The notes under the pieces were generated by a model. The model had not been told where the DNA came from. It saw only the letters and a program-made list of their open reading frames with translations, and searched no databases. Below, one piece after another: positions 37,576 through 48,728 of a stretch of DNA of 64,000 nt (position 1 is its first letter; every line of letters begins with the position of its first letter). Origin of the DNA: Spisula solida (lineage: Eukaryota; Mollusca; Bivalvia; Venerida; Mactridae). Made by a program: the position numbers and the translations under genes. The stretch covers positions 5,491,201-5,555,200 of the forward strand of contig OX365962.1 of the NCBI GenBank assembly GCA_947247005.1. The letters run 5' to 3'.

Positions 37576-37816
<241 letters not shown>

Positions 37817-37838
37817 TGATGATATTGTATATTTCAGT

Positions 37839-39950
37839 ATGGCCGATGCTCCACATGATCCTATAAATATATCACTGAGACTGTCCGAGGTACTCAGTGA
37901 TATAGGTGTCAACGAGGAGATAGTGATGAGGAGACGGAATGCTGCGTTGTTGAGAGAATCATTGAGTGAAGTAGATAGAGTGATGAGAGACGCGGATGCT
38001 TCTTGTTATTACTTTGGTAGTCAGTCAGAGGGGACAACAACAATTGATATAAACTCAGATCACGATGAACTGATATGTGAGTATCAATATCATCTGATGC
38101 AACAGTGGACTGACTGGAAACCTAATGTAACGAATTTATTAATGGTACAAGATGAATCCACATCGCCTGGATATTGTAAGCTACAACGATTGTGTAATGA
38201 CGCTCCTCTCACTGCTTCCAATGTTCCTAACAGTGACTATGTAATGGATAGTACCGGGAGGGTTCTTTTGAAAAATACAATATTTCATAATGCATTTAAC
38301 CATCTAGGTAACTATGTACAACATGGACCAGCTGCAACATCAGCAGCGACCGAAATTATTGGGGAACTGGATGCAGTTCCAGCATTTCATTGTGAAAGTT
38401 GGCCGAGAGAAGGCCGACATTGGCTCCATCGTAGAAGTGCAAGCGGCTGGCCAACAGTACAAGTTAAGGCAGAATCCGAACGTTCTGGATGCTTTCTGGT
38501 ACCAGTAGGTAGTAACAATAATGGCATTAATGAACTGGAATGGAGAATATCAACGTCTCACGCGGAGAGATATTTAATGTTTAGTTTAAACATCACACAT
38601 TTGCACTGCTATGTTCTGATGAAAATATTACTTAAATCACACATCAATCGTGGTTGTGACAATGTGATTTCAAGTTATATGTGCAAAACCGCCGTACTCC
38701 ACTGTGCAGAAAAAACTAGCATTGGCGTTTGGTGTAGACATAATTTATTAATTCGTCTTCACCAGATTTTGCAGGAATTGTTTGATTATGTTCTTAATAC
38801 AAACTGTCCTCACTTCATTATATCCGAGAACAATCTCATGGCAAACAGGATATCTCAAGAACAACAACAACAACTGTTAGAAAATATTCAATATGTGATA
38901 AACAAAACATGTAAAGTATTGTTTAAAATAAATACAGACAATATTGGCACAAGGCTACAGATGAAAATGAATATAATTCGGGAACTTCCCGGAATTGTTC
39001 CAACTGCTGAATTCATAAACAGACATATTTCGGGTCAACTTCTGTACACTACTGCGCGCAGTACCATGCACATAATTATCGGAAATATTCAGACAATCAA
39101 TAACGATGACAATATTCACGTTATAATACAACGCTTACTTTGTTATTATGACAGAGTTCAGCAACATTACTCACATTCAGGTCAAATTGAAAAAGAAGCA
39201 TACAAACTTCTCTCACCTGTGTTGTGTTCTACAATAGGTTCTGTGCTGGCGTCCTATGATATAGTGCTGAATAGGTCGCTATCGGGTATTGCAATGGAAT
39301 GGTTCAAGTTAGGACTAAATTCTGACGTATCATCTGGTTGGTTGAAATTAGCAACTGTATATTACAGTACGGGTGATATTATTGCTACGAAGAGAATATT
39401 GCGCTATGTTGAAGGGATATATGATAGGAATGTTGTACAACCAGTGTGTGCATGCCATGAAGACCAGGCTTCAATACCCGTGCCAGGATTCGAAGTTACT
39501 GCTGACCAGATGCCGAATGACGCTATCGGACGTTGTGTGTCATACTGTGTGATATTCGCGCGATGTGAAAGTAACATTGTACCTCATGAGATGCAACAAG
39601 AATACAACCGGTCATCACAAGTAGAGAAACAACATCGCAGTTATCTTGCCAATTATTGGATGAATTTTGCAGTTGTTGATTCACTGCCATACTTGTACTT
39701 TCTACAATACAAAACATACGGACGTCTGAGAAATCGTAGAGAACAAGAGGCGGCTCTACAGAAACTAGAACACGCTATCCGTGATGGGCGGAACATGAAG
39801 CACAAGGAGACGGCATGGAATCTATTTGGACAATGTAAGGAACAAGAGAATCAACCAGATGAAGCTTTCAATTGTTATGAAAGATCACTCCTAATTCGAC
39901 CTCACAATAATGCCACACAGTTCCATCGTGCTAGAATGCTACCACAGTGA
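37839..39950 (+). CDS. Mab-21/cGAS-like receptor (cGLR) type protein A, 703 aa
   Basis: The single coding exon starts one base after a TATTTCAG acceptor. The ATG is chosen because paralogue B starts identically. The N-terminal half is a Mab-21 nucleotidyltransferase fold: the GS motif FGSQSEG at 59-65, metal-site acids D74 and D76 in NSDHDEL, and a likely third acid D178 in ELDAVPAF. Next come the family signatures CESWPREGRHW (185-195), GWPTVQVK (203-210), FLVPVGS (219-225) and ELEWRISTSHAERYLMFSLN (232-251). Residues 260-330 form the helical lobe. The C-terminal part has TPR-like helices (GWLKLATVYYSTGDIIATKR; ETAWNLFGQCKEQENQPDEA near 654-673). Known family members sense nucleic acid and make cyclic dinucleotides for STING. 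Activity here is inferred from retained residues. It lacks the hydrophobic tail of gene B, ending early after RARMLPQ. Confidence 0.9.
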   Translation: MADAPHDPINISLRLSEVLSDIGVNEEIVMRRRNAALLRESLSEVDRVMRDADASCYYFGSQSEGTTTIDINSDHDELICEYQYHLMQQWTDWKPNVTNLLMVQDESTSPGYCKLQRLCNDAPLTASNVPNSDYVMDSTGRVLLKNTIFHNAFNHLGNYVQHGPAATSAATEIIGELDAVPAFHCESWPREGRHWLHRRSASGWPTVQVKAESERSGCFLVPVGSNNNGINELEWRISTSHAERYLMFSLNITHLHCYVLMKILLKSHINRGCDNVISSYMCKTAVLHCAEKTSIGVWCRHNLLIRLHQILQELFDYVLNTNCPHFIISENNLMANRISQEQQQQLLENIQYVINKTCKVLFKINTDNIGTRLQMKMNIIRELPGIVPTAEFINRHISGQLLYTTARSTMHIIIGNIQTINNDDNIHVIIQRLLCYYDRVQQHYSHSGQIEKEAYKLLSPVLCSTIGSVLASYDIVLNRSLSGIAMEWFKLGLNSDVSSGWLKLATVYYSTGDIIATKRILRYVEGIYDRNVVQPVCACHEDQASIPVPGFEVTADQMPNDAIGRCVSYCVIFARCESNIVPHEMQQEYNRSSQVEKQHRSYLANYWMNFAVVDSLPYLYFLQYKTYGRLRNRREQEAALQKLEHAIRDGRNMKHKETAWNLFGQCKEQENQPDEAFNCYERSLLIRPHNNATQFHRARMLPQ

Positions 39951-40142
39951 TATAGAATGTGATATTCGTAAAAAGATACATAGGACAATGAAGGCAGCAC
40001 TCAACTTAAACAGCCGAGCACAGAAAATTAAGACAGAACTCATCTGATGTTTCAAAGTAACGTTATCTTGCGATCATTGAAAACATACTGACACTAGAGT
40101 TTCAAGTAGAAATTTGCGAAAATTGGAACACAAATATAGCCA

Positions 40143-40605
40143 TAATTCTAACACGATCTGCGGATTAATCCATTAAACAAAGAGAAGACCTGACCATGTT
40201 TTATTACCCCCATAAAACATGGTAACAAATTGGCTGTTACAATTTACGCCCCGTATCACATGACCTATTTATGAATGAATGAACGTAAACTTTATAGTAA
40301 ATATTTAACGGACCGCAAGTTTCACGAGAATCCAGTGTTACAGCTATGACGCATCTATTTTTAGAAACTCCAATATACTCTTGAAATTAAGATTCATAAA
40401 AGTTTCTGTTCATCAATTCATTTATATTTTTCATTTCATGACATAGATACACTATGCTCGTGTTATTAAAATTGTTTCAATGTTTAAAATGTGTTTTTTC
40501 CTTCAGAAAATTACGAAGGTCGTTTACATTAACGAGGGAGGTAATTGTACCAGCTAATAAGCCACTCAATTTCAGCGTGGAATTAGGTTCAATGTCTATA
40601 CCTAC
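40143..40605. mobile_element. Split copy of the ~110-bp repeat at 24351-24460
   Basis: The left half CTAACACGATCTGCGGATTA and right half CCAGCTAATAAGCCACTCAA match the two halves of the reverse complement of 24351-24460. About 350 bases of unrelated sequence lie between, which suggests an insertion, although no clear ends were seen. Confidence 0.6.
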
Positions 40606-40617
40606 CTTCTATTGCTA

Positions 40618-40904
40618 AAGAAGGATAATCCCATATGTCAACACAATAGTATACACGAGTAACCTCCCTTGTTTAAAAGTTTGTTGTGAAATCGAAAGCG
40701 GAAGTTTTATAGGGTATATCCAAACTGACGTAACAAAGTCGGACACCTTAAAAACACAGGTATTTGGCATTGAACCTGTGCAACGTATGTGTAATATTAA
40801 TAAGTTATGGTAGAATTTAAGACCACCCTTTTAATTAACCAAGGAAGCTTTTAGGACCGGGATAACAATGGGCTATCTTCACTCGTTTTACATCATTTAA
40901 CAAG
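40618..40904 (+). promoter_or_regulatory. Second copy of the cGLR promoter/5' exon block
   Basis: Similar to 36530-36815 throughout. It carries GAAATCGAAA at 40688-40697, an exact GAAANNGAAA IRF/ISRE core, and TGACGTAA at 40726-40733. It ends with AACAAG and an intact GTAATT donor at 40905. It could serve gene B by splicing about 5.3 kb to 46247, or be an orphan. Confidence 0.5.
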
Positions 40905-40999
40905 GTAATTTGAGTAGTATATTTATTGTGCGTATATATGTAATGAATTGAATAAGGCGTGGGAATGGACTGAACATGATCTATTTCATGATTGATTAC

Positions 41000-42340
41000 T
41001 GTTGATGATTTTCTGTCTCTCTATATACATGCATTGTTCTGGAATTTACTATTATGTTAATTTGTTGGTGTCTGGTTGCTACTGATTTAATAATGAAATA
41101 TGTTTAACGATATCATATGAGTAATGACATGTTTCAAGCACTTATCTTTAACTTGGCTAACTTCACTTAGGCAAGTCAGTGTTGTATTTGATGGAATAAG
41201 ACAATAATCGGTCACAAAAAGTGTCTAGAGTTTCGTTTTCGTTTAGGCGCATTTACATGTGAAAAAAAAGATTATTTTAAGTGACAGACACACAACAATG
41301 ATTCTTGTATTACAATCTTGTGTAAATTTGTACATACACTCTCGTTTGGAATGTTTGATTGTATATATATATTTATATTATTGCCATTGTTTATTCAGCT
41401 CTTCTTTGGAGGAAATAAAAGTATCTATCTATCTATATGCTAACGAATGTATGCAAACTGGTGTAACATAACTCGTATACTCATACACGTTATGTAAGTA
41501 AGTTTCGACTTGACAAGTTGGTAGCGGGTCAATGTTAAGTATACTATTTAAACACGTTAATGTAGCCTAGGGTGTACTAGTTCATACAAGTCGAATAGTT
41601 CCTGCGAGCAAATGATGTACCGACTTCATTTGACAGAGAATTGACAGGATCCTCGACCTTCTATCTGCATAATTCAACAGCTGATGTGTATAAAATTAAG
41701 CATGAACATCTCAAAATTGTAAGGGAGAAAAATAAGCGTGATAGGCCGGTAGCTTTCAAATTGGGAAAACTATATGCACGATAATTTGACATACGAAATT
41801 TATCAACAAATTGTTAAATAATTTCATGTATAACAAACCAATTTGAAGAAACTTAATTGAATAGTATGACTCCCTTGTTCCATATAATATTTGTATGCTT
41901 ATAAATAAAACCTCGTATCAGTTCATTAAAAGGTATTATCATAAGACATGTTTTCAGTGTTCAACAATATCAAAGATCATAAACCAATTCCGATAATTCC
42001 ATGACAATTGACTGGGAAGCGCTGTGCTTATGCAGCTGCAGTCACCTGCTGTTTAAGTCCATGGTCTCAATATTGCCTAGCGCTCACTGAAATTTCGGAC
42101 AGTTCTGATTTCTTCAGTAAATAAACTATTGCAATGCGACAAAGACCGATGTTATCCGCATGGAATAATGGAATTAGTCTGGTTCCCGACATTCTTACAA
42201 AATGCATCTTTTTTTTCTTTTTTTTTTGAAATCGTTAACCATCGAGAACAGGTCACGTGCCCCTCCATGGACTTTTTACTTTATGCTATCCAATATACCT
42301 GCTCGCTCAAGCTCGCAGGTAATAACACACGGAAGCTAAT
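41000..42340. other. No gene seen between the second and third 5' blocks
   Basis: Contains a short TATC run at 41419-41437. Near 41638-41690 is a fragment matching the start of the MITE at 37151 (GAGAATTGACAGGATCCTCG, AACAGCTGAT). The 113-aa frame at 42129-42470 has no recognisable domain. Confidence 0.4.
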
Positions 42341-42349
42341 TATTACTTT

Positions 42350-42522
42350 CACCAAATATGTCTGTATCATGTCATTGTACTCTCTATATAAGAAATGTGA
42401 ATCATTATATAGATCAGTTGGAATTGGAGCTCGGAGTTATGACTTATATGTACAACTGAACACTGAATAAAACTGTGTAACTGAAACGGTGTCTTTGAGT
42501 CTTAGCCCATTACGCTACACTG
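42350..42522 (+). mobile_element. Possible solo-LTR fragment
   Basis: In order: CTCTATATAAG (TATA-like), GAATAAAACTGTG (poly(A)-like), TGTCTTTGAGTC and an end in CTACA. This is the order expected of an LTR. It abuts the third 5' block, whose upstream half is missing. No 5' end, TSD or retroviral-type genes were identified. Confidence 0.25.
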
Positions 42523-42526
42523 GTAT

Positions 42527-42670
42527 ATTGACATTGTACCAATGCAATGTATGTGTTAGTTATAATAGACTTTACGACATTGAAATAAACCAATGAAGCG
42601 TTTTATGACCGGGTGTACATGCGACATTAGACTAACTGACATTCGTCTTACATCACCTAATAAGCTCATT
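42527..42670 (+). promoter_or_regulatory. Third, decayed copy of the cGLR 5' exon block
   Basis: Matches the 3' part of the other two blocks (TTGACATTGTACCAATGCAA; GTCTTACATCACCTAATAAG). The donor GTAAT of the other copies is CTCAT here, so it should not splice, and the upstream half is absent. Confidence 0.5.
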
Positions 42671-42679
42671 TACAAATAT

Positions 42680-43950
42680 TAGTAGTATCTTTGTTGAACC
42701 AATTTTTTGGGGACGAAACAATATGGTCTCGAATCTCGGCGCGATATGCGTAAACAACACCACTTAGAAAAGGGTCGTTCTAACGATAGACGAAAAATAT
42801 TTAGCCGAAGATCTGAGATAAATTTAATAGATGAAACCTCGATCAATACTATTTATCAATGCAAAATATTGTAAATAGTTAAAAATAAATACATTATAAC
42901 AGGAGTTTGTTGCTAAACTGTAATATGAACATTATGAAACCAAACAGTGTAAATTTCGTCTGCTTAACCTGGTACTGTAACAGCGACATTTTTTATCAAC
43001 CCTCAAAAACCATTAGTCATTTTACAGTGCGTAGGAATTTATTATTCAGAATCCCACACAATTCCTTGTAGTAACTGTAATAAGGATACCCTCATTTAAA
43101 AACGCGATATTATTTTTCTACAAACTAAACTGAATTATGTGTAGGAAAGATTGATTAACAAACACGCAAACGGATTTTTCAATCAGATAAATAATAAAAA
43201 AAACAATATTTGACGTTGAGTCAGGTGAGGCGTTTTTAAAGTCCGTGAGTGTATATTAGTGTATATTAGTAATATATTTCATTTACGTGAATAATGAACG
43301 TCAGTTTTAAGTGTTACCATATGCAGTGTTATAAGTCTGTTTTCTTACAATAGGTTGAGCCGTAAGTGTGCTTGTTAAGTAAGTCGTAGGTGTTACCCAG
43401 CAACCCCCGTGAACCAAGATATATCGAGAATCTATCACGTTGTGTCAATTGATATAAACTTACAAGTATATTAAACGAGTTTTGAAATTTTATGTAGCGA
43501 GCGTTTGGTAAGCTTAATAATAATCTCCTCTTATATTAAACGAGTTCTGCAAATTTAATGTAGCGACTCTCTGGCGAGCTTAATAATATTTCCAGAAAGA
43601 GTTTGATATACGTTTGTATGGGGTCTTCTAAAATGTAGTACATTTATACCGTTGAAGACGGTTTCTCGTAGCAGTGGTATGTGACGCTGTTCTTGAAACA
43701 CTAGTACATTAGTAAACAATGTATTTTGTTATATATGTGGTGCATAATCTCGTCGTAAAAGAGATATTGTTGGTTTTCAGTGAGATGTTTTGACTCATTG
43801 GACTGACCTTGATGCATAACATATCCGGGAGTGGCCATACGATGGACCCGGCGCACTGCGCACCAGAATAAGTACGTGTCAGTAATTTGAGGAATTTCCT
43901 TTTCGTCGGGAAATCTCCTTTTCCGTATTTTAGTCATACCCTTGATTTTT
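42680..43950. other. No gene seen; one 84-bp local duplication
   Basis: At about 43475-43595, TTAAACGAGTT-TG...TGTAGCGA...AGCTTAATAAT occurs twice. The 78-aa minus frame at 43701-43937 has no recognisable domain. Confidence 0.4.
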
Positions 43951-43959
43951 AAATGTGTG

Positions 43960-44097
43960 CATATATAATTGTATGAATTATGTATATTGTGTTAACCATG
44001 TCTTAATTGTGATTGTACAGCACTTTTGAACGTGTAAATACATGAAAAAGGGCTATATAAATATGGTATAATAATAATAATAATATAATAATAATGT
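43960..44097 (+). mobile_element. 3' end of a SINE/LINE family (plus strand)
   Basis: TTAACCATGTCTTAATTGTG, GTACAGCACTTTTGAAC, ACATGAAAAAGGGCTATATA then (AAT)n. Same family as the minus-strand copy at 6758-6960. Confidence 0.65.
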
Positions 44098-44636
44098 ATG
44101 AATGACAACAAGTGTTACATCATTTTTATCATATAAAACTAATAACAAGGACATACACATATTTCTGTTGAAAAACTATCTACGTTACACAAACGACGCC
44201 AACATAACTTAATCATCGGCATACAGTGACAAAATTTAGGAGATAAAGTGACGTCATATGAACGTAATACTTTTTTCGGGCCTCAGAATGGTAACCTCAT
44301 TTATTCTCTCCGTCTATTGTTTTTATATGGGTTGGAGAATTATCCCCTACAAGTCTACAATATTGCATATTAACAAGTACATTTAAAAAGCAAACTAATA
44401 TTAAGTAAATTAATACACTTCGAACTCATAAATGAAATGCTGGGGGATAATAAAAAGCGATTGGAACCTATTGTCCGACAAAAAGTGACGGATAGAGAGA
44501 AGAATAAAAGACATGTTCTCTTATAGTGATGTTCTGTCTTTTTGAGCGTTGTAATTTGTATGTCTCAGACGTCATATAGGAGATAAAGTGACGACCTATG
44601 AACGATATACATGTACTTTTCCTTTACTTTTTTTCT

Positions 44637-44960
44637 CCGGATTATCCACTTCGCCATTCATAGGTGTGGATCTCATAATCTTCTTAAAACTACTTAAGGT
44701 CGGCGCTAAGACAACTTTTTGTGGTAAACTGTTTCATGGGTCCACAATACGGTTAGAAAAAATGTTTCTTTACATCACTAAAAGGGCGCTTCTTTTCCAG
44801 CTTAAAATTATGGCTTCTAGTATGAACATTATGACTAAGTGTTAGGAATTTGTCACTATCAGTTTTATATAGCTTGTGAGTTAATTTGTAAGTTTCACAC
44901 ATATCTTGTTTTCTTCTTAACCGTATCATTTGCAAGTCTGAGGCACCGACGTTGTACTAC
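44637..44960 (-). pseudogene. Decayed non-LTR retrotransposon fragment (post-RT region)
   Basis: The minus-strand translation gives LRRKQDMCETYKLTHKLY, RSHNFKLEKKRPFSDVKKHF and, after a frameshift, NSLPQKVVLAPTLSSFKKIM. This matches the conserved stretch downstream of the reverse transcriptase in CR1/RTE-type LINEs. The expected W before N is a stop codon. The family appears different from the copy at 3148-4055. Confidence 0.7.
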
Positions 44961-45009
44961 ACGAGTGTAGTATAGGAATATACGTGCTCGTCATACTACC
45001 AGGAAATGC

Positions 45010-45410
45010 TGATGGTACAATCCGCTTGGCCCAAGACCATTTGCTCCTATCAATTTAGTACAGCCATTACACATGGCAATATGGTGCAGGAGAGATTATT
45101 ACTTTGTTGGTAAGACTACAGCAGTGTCGTGAAGAGAACAGTATACCACAATTCAAAGGATTTGTTCGTGATACACATGTTAGAAACAAAAAAAAATTTA
45201 TATTTTGCCCAAACTCCAGGTGCGCAACATACAAATCAAACGTTGCTCACGGGAAGAATAAAGCCATAGTACTATATCTACGTTTTTAAATTTTTTAATT
45301 AAATCGCTTGACATAAAGATATTTGACGAAGTCAAATGTTCAAACCTCATTTTCTCCGAAACATGATTTTGGCACTTTGATCACTATAGAACAAGCCGAC
45401 GTAGTATTAA
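45010..45410. other. No gene seen
   Basis: A 61-aa frame at 45104-45289 has no recognisable domain or supporting context. Confidence 0.35.
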
Positions 45411-45417
45411 TGAGCAA

Positions 45418-45466
45418 TAATATTGTATGCTCCACATGATCCTATGAATATATCACTGAGTCTGTG
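45418..45466 (+). pseudogene. 45-base relic of a third cGLR-like coding start
   Basis: GCAATAATATTGTA joins directly to TGCTCCACATGATCCTAT and AATATATCACTGAG. It matches the intron end plus first codons of genes A and B, but lacks the segment with the splice acceptor and ATG. The word CACATGATCCTAT matches A rather than B. Similarity stops after ACTGAGTCTGT. Confidence 0.75.
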
Positions 45467-46247
45467 CTCACGACTACCCCGTGACCTCTAGGATCCTTCT
45501 CCCAACGCCTATCAAAGCTCATTAAATGCGATCGGGAGTAAATCCTCAAGATCGAAAATGCTAAGCCTAGGTTTTAGCTCATGGCCCATGCTTCTATCCA
45601 CTCAATCATATTGTATCTGCGTAAATCAAGAGCTGACATTTAAATGCATGCTCACGAGTTTAATTTCAGTGGTTACATATATAGTTGGTAAACTCGATAC
45701 AATACACAAGTTATTTAGAAAACTCAATAATTAACTACCTACAATTTACCTACAATTTGCCTTCCCTGTCTGACTTAATATAATTTTTTTAAAGGCAAGT
45801 GTATTAGTTTAAGTATCCATTACAAAGTAATACACGCTTGAAAATAAAATAATACTTATCACATATTCTATCGCCTGTTTAGTATCTAGAGCGGGTACTG
45901 ATTCTGGAAACAGAGTGCCATCTGTCCCTGGGATAAGGCTTGCATGAGGTACTAGTTGTTCAGATGCGTGCATCATATAATGACCAGACAAAGATCATAT
46001 TTTACTGTTAAACGATAAACAATAATTTAGCCGATTACTGTTGGTCTGGAATATTAAAATGTATTATATGAATGTACCCATTCGGAAAATAGGGTACATG
46101 ATTATAATGATCCATGTTATTAAATCTTGTAATTTACGAGTCTTCATATTTCCACAAACGTATGTTGTATGTAATTGCATACTTTATTATGTTTATACAA
46201 CAATGCATGCACTAATAATATTGAGCGATAATATTGTATATTTCAGT

Positions 46248-48548
46248 ATGGCCGGTGCTCCACAGGATCATATAAATATATCACTGAGACTGTCCGAGGT
46301 ACTCAGTGATATAGGTGTCAATGAGGAGATGGTGTTGAGGAGACGGAATGCTATGTTGTTGAGAGAATCATTATTTGGAGTAGATACAGTAATGAGAGAC
46401 GATGATGTTTCTAATTATTACTTCGGTAGTCAGTCTGAGGGGACAACAACAATCGGAATGAACTCTGATATCGATGAACTGATCTGTGATTATCGGTACA
46501 ATGTGACACAACAGTGGGCTGACTGGAAACCTAATGTAACTAATCTATTAATGGTACAAGATGAATCTACAGCACCTGGATATTGTAAACTACAACTATT
46601 GTGTGATGACGCTCCTCTCGCTGCTTCCAATGTTCCTGACAATAACTCTGTAATGGATAGTAAAGGGAGGGTTCTTTTGAAAAATACATTGTTTCATAAT
46701 GCTTTTAACCATATAGGTAACTATGTACAACATGGACCAGCTGCAACTTTAGCAGCGACCGAAATTATTGAGGAACTGGATGCAGTTCCAGCATTTCATT
46801 GTGAAAGTTGGCCGAGAGAAGGACGACATTGGCTCCAACGTAGAAGTGCAAGCGGATGGCCAACAGTACAAGTAAAGGCAGAATCCGAACGTTCTGGATG
46901 CTTTCTTGTACCAGTAGGTAGTAACAACAGTGGCGTTAATGAACTGGAATGGAGAATATCAACGTCGCACGCGGAGAGATATTTAATGTTTAGTTTAAAT
47001 ATCACACATTTGCACTGCTATGTTCTGATGAAAATATTACTTAAATCACACATCAATTGTGGTTGTGACAATGTGATTTCAAGTTATATGTGCAAAACTG
47101 TTGTGCTCCACTGTGTAGAAAAAACTAGCATTGACGTATGGTGTAGTCACAATTTGTTAGTTTGTCTTAACAAGATATTGCAGAAATTATACGATTATGT
47201 TTTTAATACAAACTGCCCTCACTTCATCATACCCGAGAACAATCTCATGGCTAACAGGATATCTCCAGAACAACAACAACAATTGTTAGAAAATATTCGA
47301 CATGTGATGAACCAAATTTGTACAGTGCTTTTTGAAATAAATACAGACGATATTGGTTCAAGGTTACATATGAAAATGGAAATAATTCAGGACCCTCCCG
47401 GAATATTTCCCTCTGCTGAATTGATAAACAGGCGTATTTCTGGTCAACTACTGTATACTGCTGTTCATACTACCTTGGATATACATATCGGAAATCTCGA
47501 GACAATCAATAACGATGACAATATCCACGTTGTATTGCAGCACTTACTTTGTTGTTATGACAGATGTAAGCAACATTACTCACACTCAAGTCAAATAGAA
47601 CAGGAAGCATACAGATTTCTCGCACCTTTGTTGTGTTCTACAATAGGTTCTGTGCTGGCTTCCTATGATATAATGATGAATAGGCCGTTATCAGATATTG
47701 TATTGGAATGGTTCAAGTTAGGACTTAATTCTGATCTATCATCTGGTTGGTTGAAATTAGCAACATTATATTACAGTACGGGCGATATTATTGCTACGGA
47801 GAGAATATTACACCATGTTGTACAGATATATGATAGGAATGTTGTTCAACCAGTGTGTGCATGCCATCAAGACCAGGCTCCAATACTTGTGCCAGGATTT
47901 GAAGCTGTAGCAGATCAGATACAGAATGACGCTATCGGACGTTGGGTGTCATACTGTGTGATATTTGCGCGTTGTGAAAGTAACGTTGTGCCTCTTGAGA
48001 TGCAACAAGAATTCAACCGGTCAACACAAGAAGAGATCCAACATCGCATTTATCAGGATAATAGGTGGATGAATTTTGCAGTTGTTGATTCACTGCCATA
48101 CTTGTACTTTCTACAATATAAAACCTACGGACGTCTGAGAAACCGTAGAGAACAAGAGGTGGCTCTACAGAAACTAGAACACGCCGTACGTAATGGACTG
48201 AACTTTGCACACAATGAGACGGCTTGGAATCTACTTGGACAATGTAAGGAAAACGAGAATCAACCAGATGAAGCTTTCAATTGTTATGAAAGATCGATCC
48301 TAGTTCGTCCTCGCAATAATGCCGCACAGTTCCATCGTGCTAATATGTTGCCTCTATGTGGTAGGGAAACCTCCCTCCGTAATCAAAAATGTCACACTCT
48401 CAACCACCGAGCCTTTCCAGGTCGTATCATTAATCGTTATTGTCGCAACTTGATATCGAATCCAGAAAGACAAAGACTAATATTCATTTTACTAATGTCT
48501 ATATTGTTCTTGAATTTGTTTGTTCATTTTGTTCTTTGGAATGATTAA
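46248..48548 (+). CDS. Mab-21/cGAS-like receptor (cGLR) type protein B, 766 aa, with C-terminal membrane anchor
   Basis: The frame is open from 46041, but the ATG at 46248 is chosen. It follows TATTTCAG exactly as in gene A, and the 69 codons before it are intron. The protein aligns with A without gaps through the catalytic part: FGSQSEG at 59-65, D74 and D76 in NSDIDEL, D178 in ELDAVPAF, then CESWPREGRHW and ELEWRISTSHAERYLMFSLN. By eye about four in five residues match. The TPR-like C-terminal region is also shared (ETAWNLLGQCKENENQPDEA). B then continues about 60 residues further and ends in a basic segment plus a hydrophobic stretch, LIFILLMSILFLNLFVHFVL, four residues from the end. This is a candidate tail anchor in an organelle or ER membrane. 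Enzyme activity and ligand are inferred from the family. Confidence 0.9.
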   Translation: MAGAPQDHINISLRLSEVLSDIGVNEEMVLRRRNAMLLRESLFGVDTVMRDDDVSNYYFGSQSEGTTTIGMNSDIDELICDYRYNVTQQWADWKPNVTNLLMVQDESTAPGYCKLQLLCDDAPLAASNVPDNNSVMDSKGRVLLKNTLFHNAFNHIGNYVQHGPAATLAATEIIEELDAVPAFHCESWPREGRHWLQRRSASGWPTVQVKAESERSGCFLVPVGSNNSGVNELEWRISTSHAERYLMFSLNITHLHCYVLMKILLKSHINCGCDNVISSYMCKTVVLHCVEKTSIDVWCSHNLLVCLNKILQKLYDYVFNTNCPHFIIPENNLMANRISPEQQQQLLENIRHVMNQICTVLFEINTDDIGSRLHMKMEIIQDPPGIFPSAELINRRISGQLLYTAVHTTLDIHIGNLETINNDDNIHVVLQHLLCCYDRCKQHYSHSSQIEQEAYRFLAPLLCSTIGSVLASYDIMMNRPLSDIVLEWFKLGLNSDLSSGWLKLATLYYSTGDIIATERILHHVVQIYDRNVVQPVCACHQDQAPILVPGFEAVADQIQNDAIGRWVSYCVIFARCESNVVPLEMQQEFNRSTQEEIQHRIYQDNRWMNFAVVDSLPYLYFLQYKTYGRLRNRREQEVALQKLEHAVRNGLNFAHNETAWNLLGQCKENENQPDEAFNCYERSILVRPRNNAAQFHRANMLPLCGRETSLRNQKCHTLNHRAFPGRIINRYCRNLISNPERQRLIFILLMSILFLNLFVHFVLWND

Positions 48549-48728
48549 TAAAATATATGTGTATATTCTGAAAGTGACTCACAGATTGCTGTACATCTAT
48601 ACGTGAATATTTACAAGTATATGCTACGGACAAGTTCAAAAGTACGTATCCATACGTTAAACATAGGATATATAGGATTTCTTGAAATATCCGTTTTTTC
48701 GTGTTAAGTATGAATGCCCCTAAATAAA
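48547..48728 (+). terminator. Candidate poly(A) signals of cGLR-like gene B
   Basis: AATAAA at 48547-48552 overlaps the stop codon. A second AATAAA at 48723-48728 is better placed. Confidence 0.4.

Noticed and set aside
42129..42470. 113-aa plus-strand gene
   Set aside because: No recognisable domain. The frame runs into the LTR-like segment and shows no splice or paralogue support.
46041..46247. Extra 69 N-terminal residues for cGLR-like B
   Set aside because: The segment ends in a splice acceptor identical to that of gene A and has no counterpart in A, so it is intron.
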